Source of the DNA: Clostridium magnum DSM 2767
Lineage (GTDB): Bacteria; Bacillota; Clostridia; Clostridiales; Clostridiaceae
Direction: 5' to 3'
Length of the DNA stretch: 64,000 nt
Assembly: GCF_001623875.1 (NCBI RefSeq)
Contig: NZ_LWAE01000001.1
Span: 186,001-250,000, forward strand
Positions 63,742 through 64,000 of the stretch are shown here, piece by piece (the first letter of the stretch is position 1; each line of letters opens with the position of its first letter). The translations under genes and the position numbers were made by a program. The notes beneath the pieces were generated by a model. It saw only the letters and a program-made list of their open reading frames with translations. It was not told the origin of the DNA and searched no databases.

Positions 63742-64000
63742 CAGATACATAGTATACACTAAAGATGGGGTTCAGGAAGGATCTTATATAGATAATCAGT
63801 ATGAAGAATATAACAATGGAAAGTTCTTATATAAAGAGCAAGTTAATGCTCGATATATAGAACAATGTGAACCTACTTATAGAGGGAACATGCTTATAGA
63901 GGCATTACCAACCCTTTGTACAATTGAGCAACTTGTATATAAATTAGTAGATGAGCCTGTATATTCGGAATTAGAGCGTGATAAGAATATTGAGTATAGG
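63731..64000 (+). CDS. tnsC: AAA+ transposition regulator TnsC, N-terminal part (cut by window end)
   Basis: ATPase linking target selection (TniQ) to the TnsA-TnsB transposase. Only the first 90 codons are present, starting MLDNRYIVYTKDGVQEGSY. The segment YRGNMLIEALP matches the conserved N-terminal motif (gNPliEaLP) of TnsC proteins; Walker motifs lie beyond the window. The start overlaps tnsB by 11 bases with GAAAGGAGAGG upstream, so the two are coupled. Confidence 0.88.
   Translation, partial: MLDNRYIVYTKDGVQEGSYIDNQYEEYNNGKFLYKEQVNARYIEQCEPTYRGNMLIEALPTLCTIEQLVYKLVDEPVYSELERDKNIEYR

Larger units (their letters stand above)
51602..64000. mobile_element. Tn7-like transposon inserted downstream of glmS (right part beyond window)
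   Basis: Evidence: start with TGT at the attTn7 position; three tandem AT-rich repeats at that end; and tniQ/tnsD, tnsA, tnsB and tnsC genes in one orientation at the other side of the visible part. Between them lie a four-gene cargo operon and remnants of other genes. Transposition genes are read away from glmS, as in Tn7. Cargo lies on the glmS side of the transposition genes. The second end was not found in the window, so total size is unknown. Confidence 0.9.

Noticed and set aside
58569..64000. CRISPR-associated transposon
   Set aside because: No cas gene or direct-repeat array is visible; tniQ is full length and the insertion is at glmS, which fits TnsD-directed targeting. Genes beyond the window cannot be excluded.

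Overview
The window is low-GC Firmicute DNA, almost certainly from a Clostridium (Clostridiaceae). The evidence is strong AT bias in codons and spacers, strong AGGAGG ribosome sites, frequent TTG/GTG starts, zinc-type S14, S4 and L36, a glmS ribozyme, a ydaO-type c-di-AMP riboswitch and the B12-dependent methylaspartate route of glutamate fermentation. The last points to a glutamate fermenter of the C. tetanomorphum / C. cochlearium / C. tetani kind. The species cannot be fixed from the sequence. No rRNA, tRNA or CRISPR array was seen.

Layout. (1) 1-11.7 kb: the 3' part of the S10 operon, then the spc and alpha operons in canonical order (rpsC to rplQ, with secY, adk, map, infA and rpoA). (2) 11.9-15.2 kb: energizing module of ECF vitamin/metal importers (ecfA1, ecfA2, ecfT) and truA. 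(3) 15.3-17.2 kb: rplM-rpsI behind a consensus promoter and hairpin leader, then cwlD. (4) 17.5-28.9 kb: the glutamate fermentation cluster. A GntR regulator precedes glutamate mutase S, chaperone L and E, methylaspartate ammonia-lyase, a two-subunit class I hydratase (mesaconase), and citramalate lyase D, E, F with its ligase C. Together these turn glutamate into acetate plus pyruvate. (5) 29-38.3 kb: a TPR protein; a divergent pair of a sigma-54 activator carrying an HPr domain and ptsI with a sigma-54 promoter; a lipoprotein; a second TPR protein; thioredoxin with a pyridine-nucleotide-independent type thioredoxin reductase; and a SleB/CwlJ hydrolase under a c-di-AMP riboswitch. (6) 38.5-43.7 kb: cdaA-cdaR (c-di-AMP synthesis), an FAD dehydrogenase and glmM. 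(7) 44.1-49.2 kb: mannitol operon mtlA-mtlR-mtlF-mtlD. (8) 49.4-51.6 kb: glmS with its ribozyme.

(9) 51.6 kb to the window end: a Tn7-like transposon sits 23 bp past the glmS stop codon, the classical attTn7 position. Its glmS-proximal end shows TGT and three AT-rich repeats. The transposition genes tniQ/tnsD, tnsA, tnsB and the start of tnsC lie at 58.6-64.0 kb; the far end is outside the window. The cargo (52.7-57.9 kb) is a compact four-gene operon: a ComEC-like metallo-beta-lactamase (MBL) fold protein, a four-helix membrane protein, a second MBL protein ending in glycine, and a 767-residue fusion of E2-like, E1-like and JAB/JAMM domains, all with apparently intact catalytic motifs. It carries ubiquitin-type conjugation and deconjugation machinery without a recognizable ubiquitin-like protein or CD-NTase, and is the best candidate here for a poorly described, probably defensive, system. 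Three small broken genes flank it.

Two near-identical copies of a 128-bp structured repeat, in opposite orientation, lie downstream of citF and glmM.
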